Source: [Clostridium] viride DSM 6836 (lineage in GTDB: Bacteria > Bacillota > Clostridia > Oscillospirales > Oscillospiraceae). From it: a stretch of DNA of 64,000 bases. Under the pieces are notes generated by a model, which saw nothing but the letters and a program-made list of their open reading frames with translations, did not search any database and had not been told where the DNA came from. The DNA lies in the NCBI GenBank assembly GCA_000620945.1, contig JHZO01000005.1, positions 1 through 64,000 of the forward strand. The letters are read 5' to 3'. This document shows, piece by piece, positions 33,348 to 40,731 of this stretch. Made by a program: the position numbers and the translations under genes. How positions within the stretch are numbered: the stretch's first letter is position 1; each line of letters opens with the position of its first letter.

Positions 33348-34214
33348 ATGGCATTACTGCAAAGACGTAGCCTGCTTGACAGCAATCGAGTCACCCTCAT
33401 TGCACCAGATATGATCTCACCCAATCCCGACCAACCACGCCAATACTTTGATCCCCAAGGACTCACGGAATTGGCGGACAGCATACGCATCCATGGCATT
33501 CTGCAACCACTCACCGTCCGACGCCGAGCCGGCGGGCGCTTTGAATTAATCGCTGGCGAACGCCGCTTGCGCGCCGCAATTTTATGTGGTCTTTCCGAAG
33601 TCCCCTGTTTGATTATGGATATAACCCGGGAAAGTTCCTGCATCCTTTCTCTCATCGAAAACTTACAGCGACGCGACTTGGACTTTTTAGAGGAAGCGCA
33701 AGCGCTGGAACGGCTGATCAGTATTTACGGTCTTTCGCAAGAGGAGGCTGCGATTAAGGTCGGAAAATCCCAATCGGCGGTGGCCAATAAACTGCGCCTC
33801 TTGCGCCTTTCTCCGGAGGTTTTGGATTTGTTGCGCAAAAATGGCGCCACTGAGCGTCATGCCCGTGCCTTGCTTCGCCTTCCCGATGAGGAGAGCCAGC
33901 TCACGGCTGCCCAAATTATTGTGGAACAAGGCTTTAATGTTGCCCGCACGGAGCAATACGTGGCCGACTACTTAGAGGCGCTCTATGCCCCTCCTGCCCT
34001 GCCCGAACCGGTGACAGCTCCGAAGGTAAAGGACAAGCCTGCCGGGAAACGAACCTCTTACCTAATCCGTGACGTTCGTTTCTTCTTGAACACGGTCAAT
34101 CACGCGCTCTCCATGATGCAGTCTGCCGGAGTGAAAGCAGAGTACAATCAAACGGACGAGAGCGATAGCATCTTTCTTACCATTCGGATTCCAAAAAATC
34201 CCCCAGTTTCTTAG
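33348..34214 (+). CDS. noc: Noc-type ParB-family nucleoid occlusion protein
   Basis: ParB-family CTPase of the Noc branch, which blocks division over the nucleoid. The ParB N-terminal domain has the GERRLRAA CTP-binding motif near residue 74 and ENLQRRDLDFLEEA. A helix-turn-helix follows (LSQEEAAIKVGKSQSAVANKLRLL, about 130-155, region only). The C-terminus RFFLNTVNHALSMMQSAG is the Noc-like dimer domain. The start MALLQRRSLL could be a short membrane-binding amphipathic helix as in Noc. 288 residues; AAAGGAGG upstream. A second paralogue, ParB, lies 1 kb downstream. The chromosomal sites it uses are unknown. Confidence 0.85.
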   Translation: MALLQRRSLLDSNRVTLIAPDMISPNPDQPRQYFDPQGLTELADSIRIHGILQPLTVRRRAGGRFELIAGERRLRAAILCGLSEVPCLIMDITRESSCILSLIENLQRRDLDFLEEAQALERLISIYGLSQEEAAIKVGKSQSAVANKLRLLRLSPEVLDLLRKNGATERHARALLRLPDEESQLTAAQIIVEQGFNVARTEQYVADYLEALYAPPALPEPVTAPKVKDKPAGKRTSYLIRDVRFFLNTVNHALSMMQSAGVKAEYNQTDESDSIFLTIRIPKNPPVS

Positions 34215-34256
34215 GCCATTTCCTCCTCCTGGCCGCGGAACACTTCACACCTCTTT

Positions 34257-34280
34257 GGGATGTTTCACGTGAAACATCCC
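34257..34280. promoter_or_regulatory. parS centromere site inside a 24-bp perfect palindrome
   Basis: The core TGTTTCACGTGAAACA at 34261-34276 is the exact consensus parS recognised by ParB/Spo0J. It is extended to a perfect palindrome by GGGA on the left and TCCC on the right. ACTTTTTT follows, so the transcribed strand could also fold as a terminator for noc. The soj promoter begins 20 bp downstream. Confidence 0.95.
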
Positions 34281-34299
34281 ACTTTTTTATGTAAATACA

Positions 34300-34327
34300 T
34301 TGCATTGGAAAAATTTTTGGGTATAAT
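34300..34327 (+). promoter_or_regulatory. Sigma-A promoter for parA-parB
   Basis: -35 TTGCAT (34300-34305), 16-bp spacer, -10 TATAAT (34322-34327). It is 20 bp downstream of parS, so ParB spreading from parS would cover it and could autoregulate the operon. Confidence 0.65.
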
Positions 34328-34354
34328 AAGAATAAGGAATTTAGGTGCTCTTGT

Positions 34355-34379
34355 AAGAGGGTGGTAACACCCTTTTTTT
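34355..34379 (+). terminator. Leader terminator/attenuator upstream of parA
   Basis: AAGAGGGTG, a GTAA tetraloop and CACCCTTTT with a seven-T tract form a compact intrinsic terminator. It lies about 20-25 bases after the expected start site of the parA promoter and 48 bases before the parA ATG. It is either a true attenuator of parAB or the terminator of noc with an alternative parA promoter further down, of which I see none. Confidence 0.65.
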
Positions 34380-34426
34380 CTTTTGAGCGTTTCTGGCGAC
34401 TGTGCCCAAGGAAAGGAAGTTTTGGT

Positions 34427-35224
34427 ATGGCTAAAACCATTGCCATCGTGAATCAAAAGGGTGGCGTCGGCAAGACAACCACCTGCGTCAGCCTTGCGGC
34501 CTCCCTGAGCGAGTCTGGGGCTCGCGTGTTGGTTTGCGATTTTGACCCACAGGGTAACGCAACCTCGGGTCTTGGCGTTGACAAAAGCACGGTTTCTATG
34601 ACGGTATACGACCTGCTCATCAACCAAAAGCCTTGCATCGACGCAATTGTGGACACGCCCTATGCCTCGGTTCTCCCCTCCAATAAGACCTTGGCGGGAG
34701 CAAGTGTGGAGCTGATTGCCATGCCCGAGCGAGAGTATTTGCTCAAGCATGCACTAGCCCAGGTCAAGGATCGCTTTGACTTTATTCTCATTGACTGCCC
34801 TCCCTCCTTAGAACTCCTGACGCTTAACTGCCTTTGCGCCGCAGACACCATTCTGGTGCCGGTCCAATGCGAATACTTTGCGCTGGAGGGCTTATCCGAC
34901 CTGCTGACCACCGTACGCATCGTCAAGCGAAGCCTGAACCCCACCTTGGTACTGGAAGGGGTACTTCTCACCATGTACGATGGACGCACCAATTTTTCCA
35001 TGCAAGTGGCCGAGGAAGTCAAGCGCCACTTCCCTGGCAAGGTATTTGCCAGTGTGATTCCCAGAAATATACGACTGGCGGAAGCACCCAGCCACGGCAA
35101 GCCGGTGAGTGCTTACGACCGAAGCTCCCGCGGGGCGGATGCCTACCGGCGCTTTGCGGACGAGTTTTTAGCACAAAATGCAAAAACACTTAGAAAGGAA
35201 GATGTTTCATGGGCAAGGGCTTAG
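34427..35224 (+). CDS. parA: Chromosome partitioning ATPase ParA/Soj
   Basis: Deviant Walker A ATPase of the chromosomal ParA (Soj) type that moves and regulates ParB-parS and controls DnaA. KGGVGKTT is near residue 11, the VCDFDPQGNAT motif near residue 37, and LIDCPPSLE near residue 120. 265 residues from the ATG at 34427 (AAAGGAAG upstream). It ends 16 bp inside parB in another frame, so translation is coupled. Confidence 0.94.
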   Translation: MAKTIAIVNQKGGVGKTTTCVSLAASLSESGARVLVCDFDPQGNATSGLGVDKSTVSMTVYDLLINQKPCIDAIVDTPYASVLPSNKTLAGASVELIAMPEREYLLKHALAQVKDRFDFILIDCPPSLELLTLNCLCAADTILVPVQCEYFALEGLSDLLTTVRIVKRSLNPTLVLEGVLLTMYDGRTNFSMQVAEEVKRHFPGKVFASVIPRNIRLAEAPSHGKPVSAYDRSSRGADAYRRFADEFLAQNAKTLRKEDVSWARA

Positions 35225-36096
35225 GTCGCGGTCTTGGCGCCCTGCTCGGCGATGCTGCGCTGAGCGATAAGGCCAGCAGTGAAGTCATTCTACTCCCACT
35301 TTCCCAGGTCGAGCCAGGGCTTCGGCAACCGCGCAAACATTTTGACCAAGAAGCCTTAGAGGAGTTGGCTGAATCCATTCGTTCGCACGGAATTCTCCAA
35401 CCCATCACCGTGCGCCGCTTGGAGTCTGGGTACTATCAAATCATTGCCGGAGAACGGCGCTGGCGGGCCGCCCGCATGGCGGAACTGTCTCAAATCCCCG
35501 TCAATGTCATCGAGGCCGACGATAAAACGGTCATGGAACTGGCGCTGATTGAAAATCTACAGCGCGAGGATTTAAACCCCATGGAGGAAGCCGCAGGCTA
35601 TCGGGCCCTTATGGAGGAGTATTCCCTGACCCAGGAGGAAGCGGCCGCCCGGGTTGGAAAATCCCGCTCTGCCGTCGCCAACACCATGCGTCTTCTCTCC
35701 CTTCCCACGGAGCTGCAATGGCTCTTGGAGCAGGGTACCCTGTCTGCTGGCCATGGACGAGCCCTCCTTCCCCTTCCGGCAGAGCAACAGCTCTCCCTCT
35801 CGGAGAAGATCGTCCGCATGGGACTTTCCGTCCGAGAGACGGAAGCCCAGGTTAAGCAGCTGTTAAAGCAGCAGGAGACGGAAGAGGAAACTCCCACCAA
35901 AGAAACGGATCCCTTCCCCAGCCTGTCCCTGTATTTAAAGGAAGCCGAACGTGACTTAGCCAGTCGATTGGGACGAAAAGTCAAGATTGCCCACGGAAAG
36001 CGAAAGGGCAAAATCGAACTGGAGTACTACGGCGAAGAGGACTTAAACGCCCTCCTGAACATACTGGAGCAACGTGAAGGGAGAGTTATCTCGTGA
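35209..36096 (+). CDS. parB: Chromosome partitioning protein ParB/Spo0J
   Basis: ParB CTPase clamp that loads at parS and spreads. The N-terminal MGKGLGRGLGALLG is the ParA-stimulating peptide of Spo0J proteins. GERRWRAARMAEL gives the CTP-binding motif near residue 83, and ENLQREDLNPMEEA and a helix-turn-helix (about 125-150) follow. The C-terminus with GKIELEYYGEEDLNALL is the ParB dimer domain. 295 residues. Next to an exact parS. Overlaps parA and the following membrane protein gene. Confidence 0.95.
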   Translation: MGKGLGRGLGALLGDAALSDKASSEVILLPLSQVEPGLRQPRKHFDQEALEELAESIRSHGILQPITVRRLESGYYQIIAGERRWRAARMAELSQIPVNVIEADDKTVMELALIENLQREDLNPMEEAAGYRALMEEYSLTQEEAAARVGKSRSAVANTMRLLSLPTELQWLLEQGTLSAGHGRALLPLPAEQQLSLSEKIVRMGLSVRETEAQVKQLLKQQETEEETPTKETDPFPSLSLYLKEAERDLASRLGRKVKIAHGKRKGKIELEYYGEEDLNALLNILEQREGRVIS

Positions 36097-36653
36097 ACAC
36101 CGAAAAGGATCCCAAGCTAGTAGAGAAAGAAGAAGTCGGGAACCCGCCAGCCGAAGACATTCTGTCAGCCAAGCTGAAAGAGCCACTTCCCCAGAAGAAA
36201 GCCCGTCCGGTTATTTTTTACATCGTCGTGATGTTTGCGGTGGCTCTCTTTTTAATCATTCTTTCCTTTTTCATGCAGCAGCGCAACCATGAAGCCCTGA
36301 TGCAAGGTATTTCCACCTCCGCCCTCAATGTGCAAAGCATCGTGGATTTAGAGATGGAGAAAAACGACTTAGAAGACTCGCTTGCTACTACAAAAACAGA
36401 CCTAGAAACCGCAAAAGCAAAAGAAGAAAGTCTGCAAGCGGAAGTCAATGCCTCAAAGGATTCCCTGCGTGCCTTGGAATACTTGGGTGAAGCACGCATT
36501 TCCCATTTATCCGGGAAAGACAAAGAGGCCAGAAAGCAACTCGCCCTTCTTAAAGAGGGTGATCTCTATCAACGACTCCCCGAAACCAGCGCTTTGGAAG
36601 GTCAGCCTTCCCCCCGCCAGCATTACGATGAGCTGGTGAACGCATTGTCCTAA
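36093..36653 (+). CDS. Unknown single-pass membrane protein with coiled coil, coupled to parB
   Basis: I do not recognise the family. The 186-residue product has a charged cytoplasmic N-terminus (about 1-36) and one strong membrane helix (about 38-61, VIFYIVVMFAVALFLIIL). A long coiled coil rich in E, K, L and A follows (about 80-130), then a short globular tail. The GTG start overlaps the parB stop as GTGA and GGGAGAG precedes it, so it is made together with ParB. Context suggests a role in envelope or division linked to segregation, but this is only inference. Confidence 0.75.
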   Translation: MNTEKDPKLVEKEEVGNPPAEDILSAKLKEPLPQKKARPVIFYIVVMFAVALFLIILSFFMQQRNHEALMQGISTSALNVQSIVDLEMEKNDLEDSLATTKTDLETAKAKEESLQAEVNASKDSLRALEYLGEARISHLSGKDKEARKQLALLKEGDLYQRLPETSALEGQPSPRQHYDELVNALS

Positions 36654-36693
36654 GCATCCCCTTTGTTGGAATTCTATAAGAGGTGAGAAAGAT

Positions 36694-37980
36694 ATGTTAG
36701 ACATCAAACGCATCAAAGAAAACCCCGGACAGGTTAAGGAAGGATTTCGCGCCAAAGAAAAAGACTGCGACGCGGAAGTCGACCGCATTCTGGAACTTGA
36801 CACGGTGCGCCGTGACCTCATCCACGAAACGGAAGCCCTGAAGGCAGAGCAGAACAAGGTGTCCAAGTCCATTCCACAGATGAAAAAGGCCGGCGAAGAT
36901 ACCACCGAAATCTTTGCGAAAATGACCGAACTGAAGGCCACCATTGCCAAGAACGACGAGGTCCTGCGCGAAGTGGAGACGGAGTTTCGCAGCCTGATGC
37001 TCTCCCTTCCCAACCTGCCCGATGAGGACTTAAAACCCGGCGGAAAGGAAAACAACGAAGCCATTCGCTACCACGGTGAACCCCATGTCTTTGACTTTGA
37101 GCCCAAGCACCACGTGGACCTCTGTACCGACCTTGGCCTCATTGATTATCCCCGTGGCACCAAGCTGGCCGGCTCCGGCTTTTGGGTATACCGTGGCTTG
37201 GGTGCCCGTTTAGAATGGGCCCTGCTCAACTACTTCATTGATACTCACTTGGCAGACGGCTACGAACTCATCCTCCTGCCCCACATGCTCGAGTACCAGT
37301 GCGGCGAGACGGCAGGTCAGTTCCCCAAGTTTGAAGATGAAGTGTACCGCATTGCTAACCCCACCGATGACCGCATGCATTTCATGCTCCCCACGGCGGA
37401 AACGGCTCTGGTTTCCCTCCATCGCGATGAAATACTCACCGAGGCCGACTTGCCCCGCAAGTATATCAGCTACACGCCCTGCTTCCGCCGGGAAGCAGGC
37501 TCCTACCGTTCCGATGAGCGTGGCATGGTCCGTGGTCATCAGTTCAACAAGGTAGAAATGGTGCAGTACACCAAGCCCGAAGATTCCGAAGCCGCTTTTG
37601 AAGAACTGGTCACCAAGGCTGAGCGCTTAGTGCGTGACCTGGGCTTCCACTTCCGCACCGTTAAGCTGGCTGCCGGGGACTGCTCGGCTTCCATGGCTCG
37701 CACCTATGACATCGAAATTCAGATTCCTTCCATGAACGGCTATAAGGAAGTTTCCTCCGTCTCCAACGCCAGAGACTATCAGGCCCGCCGTGGTAACATC
37801 CGTTTCCGTCGTGAGGAAACTGGTAAGCCCGAGCTGGTCCACACTCTAAATGGTTCCGGCCTTGCTACCTCCCGCATCTTCCCTGCCATGGTGGAGCAGA
37901 ACCAGTTAAAGGACGGCAGTGTGGTCATCCCGGAGGTCCTGCGTAAGTATCTGGGCGGTCTTGAAGTCATCAAGCCCTAA
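36694..37980 (+). CDS. serS: Seryl-tRNA synthetase
   Basis: Class II synthetase charging tRNA-Ser (and tRNA-Sec). The N-terminal antiparallel coiled coil lies at about residues 28-105. Motif 2 is FRREAGS near residue 265, and motif 3 is GSGLATSR near residue 385. 428 residues, full length. AGAGGTGAG precedes the ATG. It lies only 40 bp after the membrane protein gene, too short for a T-box leader, so it probably reads from upstream. Confidence 0.96.
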   Translation: MLDIKRIKENPGQVKEGFRAKEKDCDAEVDRILELDTVRRDLIHETEALKAEQNKVSKSIPQMKKAGEDTTEIFAKMTELKATIAKNDEVLREVETEFRSLMLSLPNLPDEDLKPGGKENNEAIRYHGEPHVFDFEPKHHVDLCTDLGLIDYPRGTKLAGSGFWVYRGLGARLEWALLNYFIDTHLADGYELILLPHMLEYQCGETAGQFPKFEDEVYRIANPTDDRMHFMLPTAETALVSLHRDEILTEADLPRKYISYTPCFRREAGSYRSDERGMVRGHQFNKVEMVQYTKPEDSEAAFEELVTKAERLVRDLGFHFRTVKLAAGDCSASMARTYDIEIQIPSMNGYKEVSSVSNARDYQARRGNIRFRREETGKPELVHTLNGSGLATSRIFPAMVEQNQLKDGSVVIPEVLRKYLGGLEVIKP

Positions 37981-38068
37981 TGCTACTTTTTTCCACTAGT
38001 TTCCATTTTTCACGCTCTTTCTTTTCTGAAAGCAGGTACCATAGATACTATGGAAAGGAGCGTTCGCC

Positions 38069-38491
38069 ATGCATCTAAAACCCGGCAAGTCTTCCCTTCC
38101 TCCTATCCACAAGCTCCCGGTCCCAAGTGCGATTTGTTTCCTCACGGTTGCGATCTTACTCGCCTATAGCATCCAATCTCTGATTTGGTATGTGTTATAT
38201 ATCGCTGAGTATTGGATCGAACGAATGACAGGTGAGTCTGTTAATGTTGTGATTGGATCTTCTTGGGTTGGCCAAATTCTGTCCAACTTGTTGGGCCTAC
38301 TGGCGGCCTTTTTCCTATATCGTCTTGGCCTCTGGTTTGCAACGGCAACGGAATCTTACTCTGAACCCAAAGAGGCCAAGAGTTCCGCCGTGCAAGCTTC
38401 CGTGGAGGAAGGCGAACCCCTTCCCTCGGAGCAGCTTTCCCTTCTTCGCGAGATTCGCGATTCTCTAAAGGAGCCACAACACCATGAATGA
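38069..38491 (+). CDS. Unknown small membrane protein (two helices)
   Basis: Unrecognised 140-residue protein. A proline-containing N-terminus is followed by two membrane helices (about residues 20-45 and 66-92). A hydrophilic, acidic C-terminal tail ends with a LLREIRDSLKE amphipathic helix. ATG follows GAAAGGAGCG at the right distance. It overlaps the next small gene by 8 bp. Together with that gene it precedes rsmG, and the three are probably co-transcribed. Confidence 0.65.
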   Translation: MHLKPGKSSLPPIHKLPVPSAICFLTVAILLAYSIQSLIWYVLYIAEYWIERMTGESVNVVIGSSWVGQILSNLLGLLAAFFLYRLGLWFATATESYSEPKEAKSSAVQASVEEGEPLPSEQLSLLREIRDSLKEPQHHE

Positions 38492-38672
38492 ACACCAAAG
38501 ACTGGATGGTCACGAGCGAGAGACCAACGAAGCCTTCTCTTCGTCACCGGAATCCGATGCGAAGACACCACGACGGAGGCGTATCTTCGCCCTGATCGGA
38601 GCCATCCTGATGATTGCCCTCACCATCCTGTATGCTTACTCCATTGCATCGGGAAAGATCTTTGCTTGGTGA
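38484..38672 (+). CDS. Unknown 62-residue tail-anchored-like membrane peptide
   Basis: Short reading frame with an acidic, polar N-terminal half (residues 1-28), a basic patch TPRRRR, and one C-terminal membrane helix (about 34-57). It overlaps the upstream membrane protein gene by 8 bp, and its stop TGA shares a base with the rsmG ATG, which supports real translation. I do not recognise the family. Confidence 0.6.
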   Translation: MNEHQRLDGHERETNEAFSSSPESDAKTPRRRRIFALIGAILMIALTILYAYSIASGKIFAW

Positions 38673-39385
38673 TGCCCATGCGTGAGTATTTAGAACGCGG
38701 TCTTACGACCCTGGGCATCACCCCTCCCCCTGGGGCCATGGACCAACTGATGCTCTACTGCCAGCGTCTGCTTGAGCAGAATCAGGTCATGAACCTCACC
38801 GCCATCACGGAGCCCTTCAAGGTTGCCCAGCTGCACTTTTTAGACTCCGCTGCCCTGCTTTGCCACTGTGATCTCAAAGACCGCTCGTTGATCGACGTGG
38901 GCACCGGCGCTGGGTTTCCCGGCGTGGTTCTAAAAATTTTAGAACCTTCCCTTCGCCTCACACTTCTCGATAGCTTACAAAAGCGCCTGCTTTGGTTGGA
39001 AGGCCTTTGCCAGGAACTGGGGCTAGAGAAGGTCACCATTCTGCATGGCCGGGCGGAAGAACTGTCCCACCAAGGGGCGTACCGAGACCAGTTTGACTTT
39101 GCCACCGCCCGGGCAGTTGCCTCCCTTCCCATGCTTTGTGAGCTGTGCCTTCCCTATGTGAAACCCGGTGGGGCATTCTTGGCCATGAAAACGGGGCACG
39201 AGGAAGAGGAGCAAAAGCAAGCCGAGGCGCTTCTTCCCCTTCTTGGTGCGGGAAGGATCGACAGCGTAGATTACCGCCTCCCCGAAAGCGAGGTTTCTCG
39301 CCGTCTTCTTCGCATTGAAAAACAGAGGGCAACCCCAGCAACTTACCCAAGAAAGTGGGCAAAAATCAAGAAGGCAAATATTTAG
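38672..39385 (+). CDS. rsmG: 16S rRNA (guanine527-N7)-methyltransferase RsmG
   Basis: SAM-dependent methyltransferase acting on G527 of 16S rRNA. The SAM-binding motif IDVGTGAGFPGVVL is near residue 75, and the GRAEE and ATARAVA segments follow as in GidB/RsmG. About 237 residues. The start is uncertain: in-frame TTG 38666, GTG 38669, ATG 38672 and ATG 38678 all fit, and GGGAAAG lies 8 bases before the TTG. In B. subtilis rsmG precedes noc; here it follows parB by 2.6 kb. Confidence 0.92.
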   Translation: MPMREYLERGLTTLGITPPPGAMDQLMLYCQRLLEQNQVMNLTAITEPFKVAQLHFLDSAALLCHCDLKDRSLIDVGTGAGFPGVVLKILEPSLRLTLLDSLQKRLLWLEGLCQELGLEKVTILHGRAEELSHQGAYRDQFDFATARAVASLPMLCELCLPYVKPGGAFLAMKTGHEEEEQKQAEALLPLLGAGRIDSVDYRLPESEVSRRLLRIEKQRATPATYPRKWAKIKKANI

Positions 39386-39405
39386 TAGCTTTGCACAAAA
39401 AGCTA

Positions 39406-39434
39406 TTGATTCTTTTGGTAGATTATGATATGAT
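39406..39434 (+). promoter_or_regulatory. Sigma-A promoter for minD-mgsA
   Basis: -35 TTGATT (39406-39411), 17-bp spacer, -10 TATGAT (39429-39434), 26 bp upstream of minD. A 6-bp stem AGCTTT/AAAGCT just before it may be a weak terminator of rsmG. Confidence 0.6.
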
Positions 39435-39460
39435 GTTCACATGAAACAGGGGGCTTGAGA

Positions 39461-40219
39461 ATGGGAACCGTGATTGTCATCACCTCCGGGAAAGGCGGAA
39501 CGGGAAAAACCTCGTTCTGCGGTGGTCTTGGTGTCGCACTGACAGAGCTGGGAAAAACCGTGCTTTGTATTGATGCGGATATCGGTCTTCGAAATTTAGA
39601 TATTGCGCTCGGAATGACAGACAGTGTTTTGATGGATTTTTCCGACGTAATGGAAGGCCATTGTCTGCTTTCACGTGCGGTTGCCACCCACCCCGGAATC
39701 CCCAATCTCTCCCTGCTGACCGCTCCTCTCTCTCTTTCCCGCGAGGAGGGCGTGCTTTCGGACTTCGCCTCGCTGATTGAAGAAGCGCGCACTCAATATG
39801 ATTACGTTCTGATTGACTCCCCGGCTGGTCTGGGTCTTGGCTTTCGTCTGGCTGCCTGTGCGGCGGATGAGGCCATTGTTGTCTCGATGAACGATCTATC
39901 GGCCCAGCGGGATGCGCAGAGAGTCCTCAGTCAGCTCCCCCCCACGATTCCTGTGATTCGTCTGGTGTTAAACCGCGTTAAGCCCCGGCTCTTCCGCCGC
40001 CTTGGACAGACCGTAGACGACGTGATGGACGCCCTCGGACTTCCTCTTTTGGGACTCATCCCGGAGGATCCTGCGGTGCTTCTTTCATCCAATGCCGGTC
40101 GTCCACTTCTCAAGGGCAGCGATAAGGGTGCTGCACGTGCCTGTCGAAACATTGCAAAACGAATTACGGGCGTTCCGGTGCCACTCATGAAGATAGGAAG
40201 AAGAGGGATGATTGTATGA
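39461..40219 (+). CDS. minD: MinD-family septum-site ATPase
   Basis: Deviant Walker A ATPase of the MinD family. SGKGGTGKTS is at about residues 9-18, and IDADIGLRNLDI near residue 40, characteristic of MinD. The C-terminus (VPVPLMKIGRRGMIV) is basic and partly amphipathic, but a less obvious membrane-targeting helix than usual. 252 residues from the ATG at 39461, which follows AGGGGG. No minC or minE lies nearby; the downstream partner is mgsA (ATGA overlap). Confidence 0.85.
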   Translation: MGTVIVITSGKGGTGKTSFCGGLGVALTELGKTVLCIDADIGLRNLDIALGMTDSVLMDFSDVMEGHCLLSRAVATHPGIPNLSLLTAPLSLSREEGVLSDFASLIEEARTQYDYVLIDSPAGLGLGFRLAACAADEAIVVSMNDLSAQRDAQRVLSQLPPTIPVIRLVLNRVKPRLFRRLGQTVDDVMDALGLPLLGLIPEDPAVLLSSNAGRPLLKGSDKGAARACRNIAKRITGVPVPLMKIGRRGMIV

Positions 40220-40632
40220 ACATTGCTTTGATGAGTCATGATCGAAAAAAAGAACTTATGGTACAGTTTTGCATTGCCTATTGCGGAATTCTGTCTAAGC
40301 ATACCGTCTGTGCTACCAATACCACAGGCCGCCTAGTGGCGGAAGCAACGGGGCTTCCCGTTCGTCTATTTCTCTCCCATGCCCACGGCGGCAGTCAGCA
40401 GATCGGAGCACGGATTGCCTATAATGAGATTGATATGGTCTTTTTCTTTTCCGACCCTCAATCCAATGACTTAGACGCCGAGCTAAAGTACATCAATCAA
40501 ATGTGTGATCAATACAACGTTCCCTTCGCTACCAACGTAGCCACCGCAGAAATCCTGATTCACGGCTTAGAGCGAGGCGACCTTGATTGGCGCGAAATTG
40601 TCAATCCCAGCTTAAAGCCCGTCACCGTGTAA
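40216..40632 (+). CDS. mgsA: Methylglyoxal synthase
   Basis: Converts dihydroxyacetone phosphate to methylglyoxal and phosphate, a bypass of lower glycolysis. The N-terminal ALMSHDRKK, TNTTGR near residue 35 and the SHAHGGSQQIGARI block with catalytic residues are present. ATNVATAEILI lies near the C-terminus. 138 residues, full length. It is translationally coupled to minD, a pairing also seen in other Clostridia without a known reason. Confidence 0.95.
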   Translation: MNIALMSHDRKKELMVQFCIAYCGILSKHTVCATNTTGRLVAEATGLPVRLFLSHAHGGSQQIGARIAYNEIDMVFFFSDPQSNDLDAELKYINQMCDQYNVPFATNVATAEILIHGLERGDLDWREIVNPSLKPVTV

Positions 40633-40640
40633 GAGAAATT

Positions 40641-40667
40641 ATGCAGCGCCTTTCTCGGGCGCTGCAT
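40641..40667 (+). terminator. Hairpin downstream of mgsA
   Basis: A perfect 10-bp stem ATGCAGCGCC/GGCGCTGCAT with a 7-base loop lies 8 bp after the mgsA stop codon. No T-run follows, so termination would be weak; an mRNA 3'-end stabiliser or partial terminator before hisS is possible. Confidence 0.5.
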
Positions 40668-40731
40668 TCGCATGCGCGGGGTTTCCTTTCCCGCCCCATA
40701 AAAAATCTCAACAAAGGAGAATTTTCCCCCC

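Noticed and set aside
39436-39451. TTCACATGAAACA upstream of minD as a further parS-like site
   Set aside because: It has four mismatches to parS over 16 bases and does not match the 16-mer found at 9385 and 23030.
40633-40731. T-box leader before hisS
   Set aside because: The spacer is 99 bp, with a simple hairpin and no T-box AGGGTGG-type sequence. The gaps before serS and aspS are also too short. The GAGGGTGG string at 34357 belongs to the parA leader terminator.
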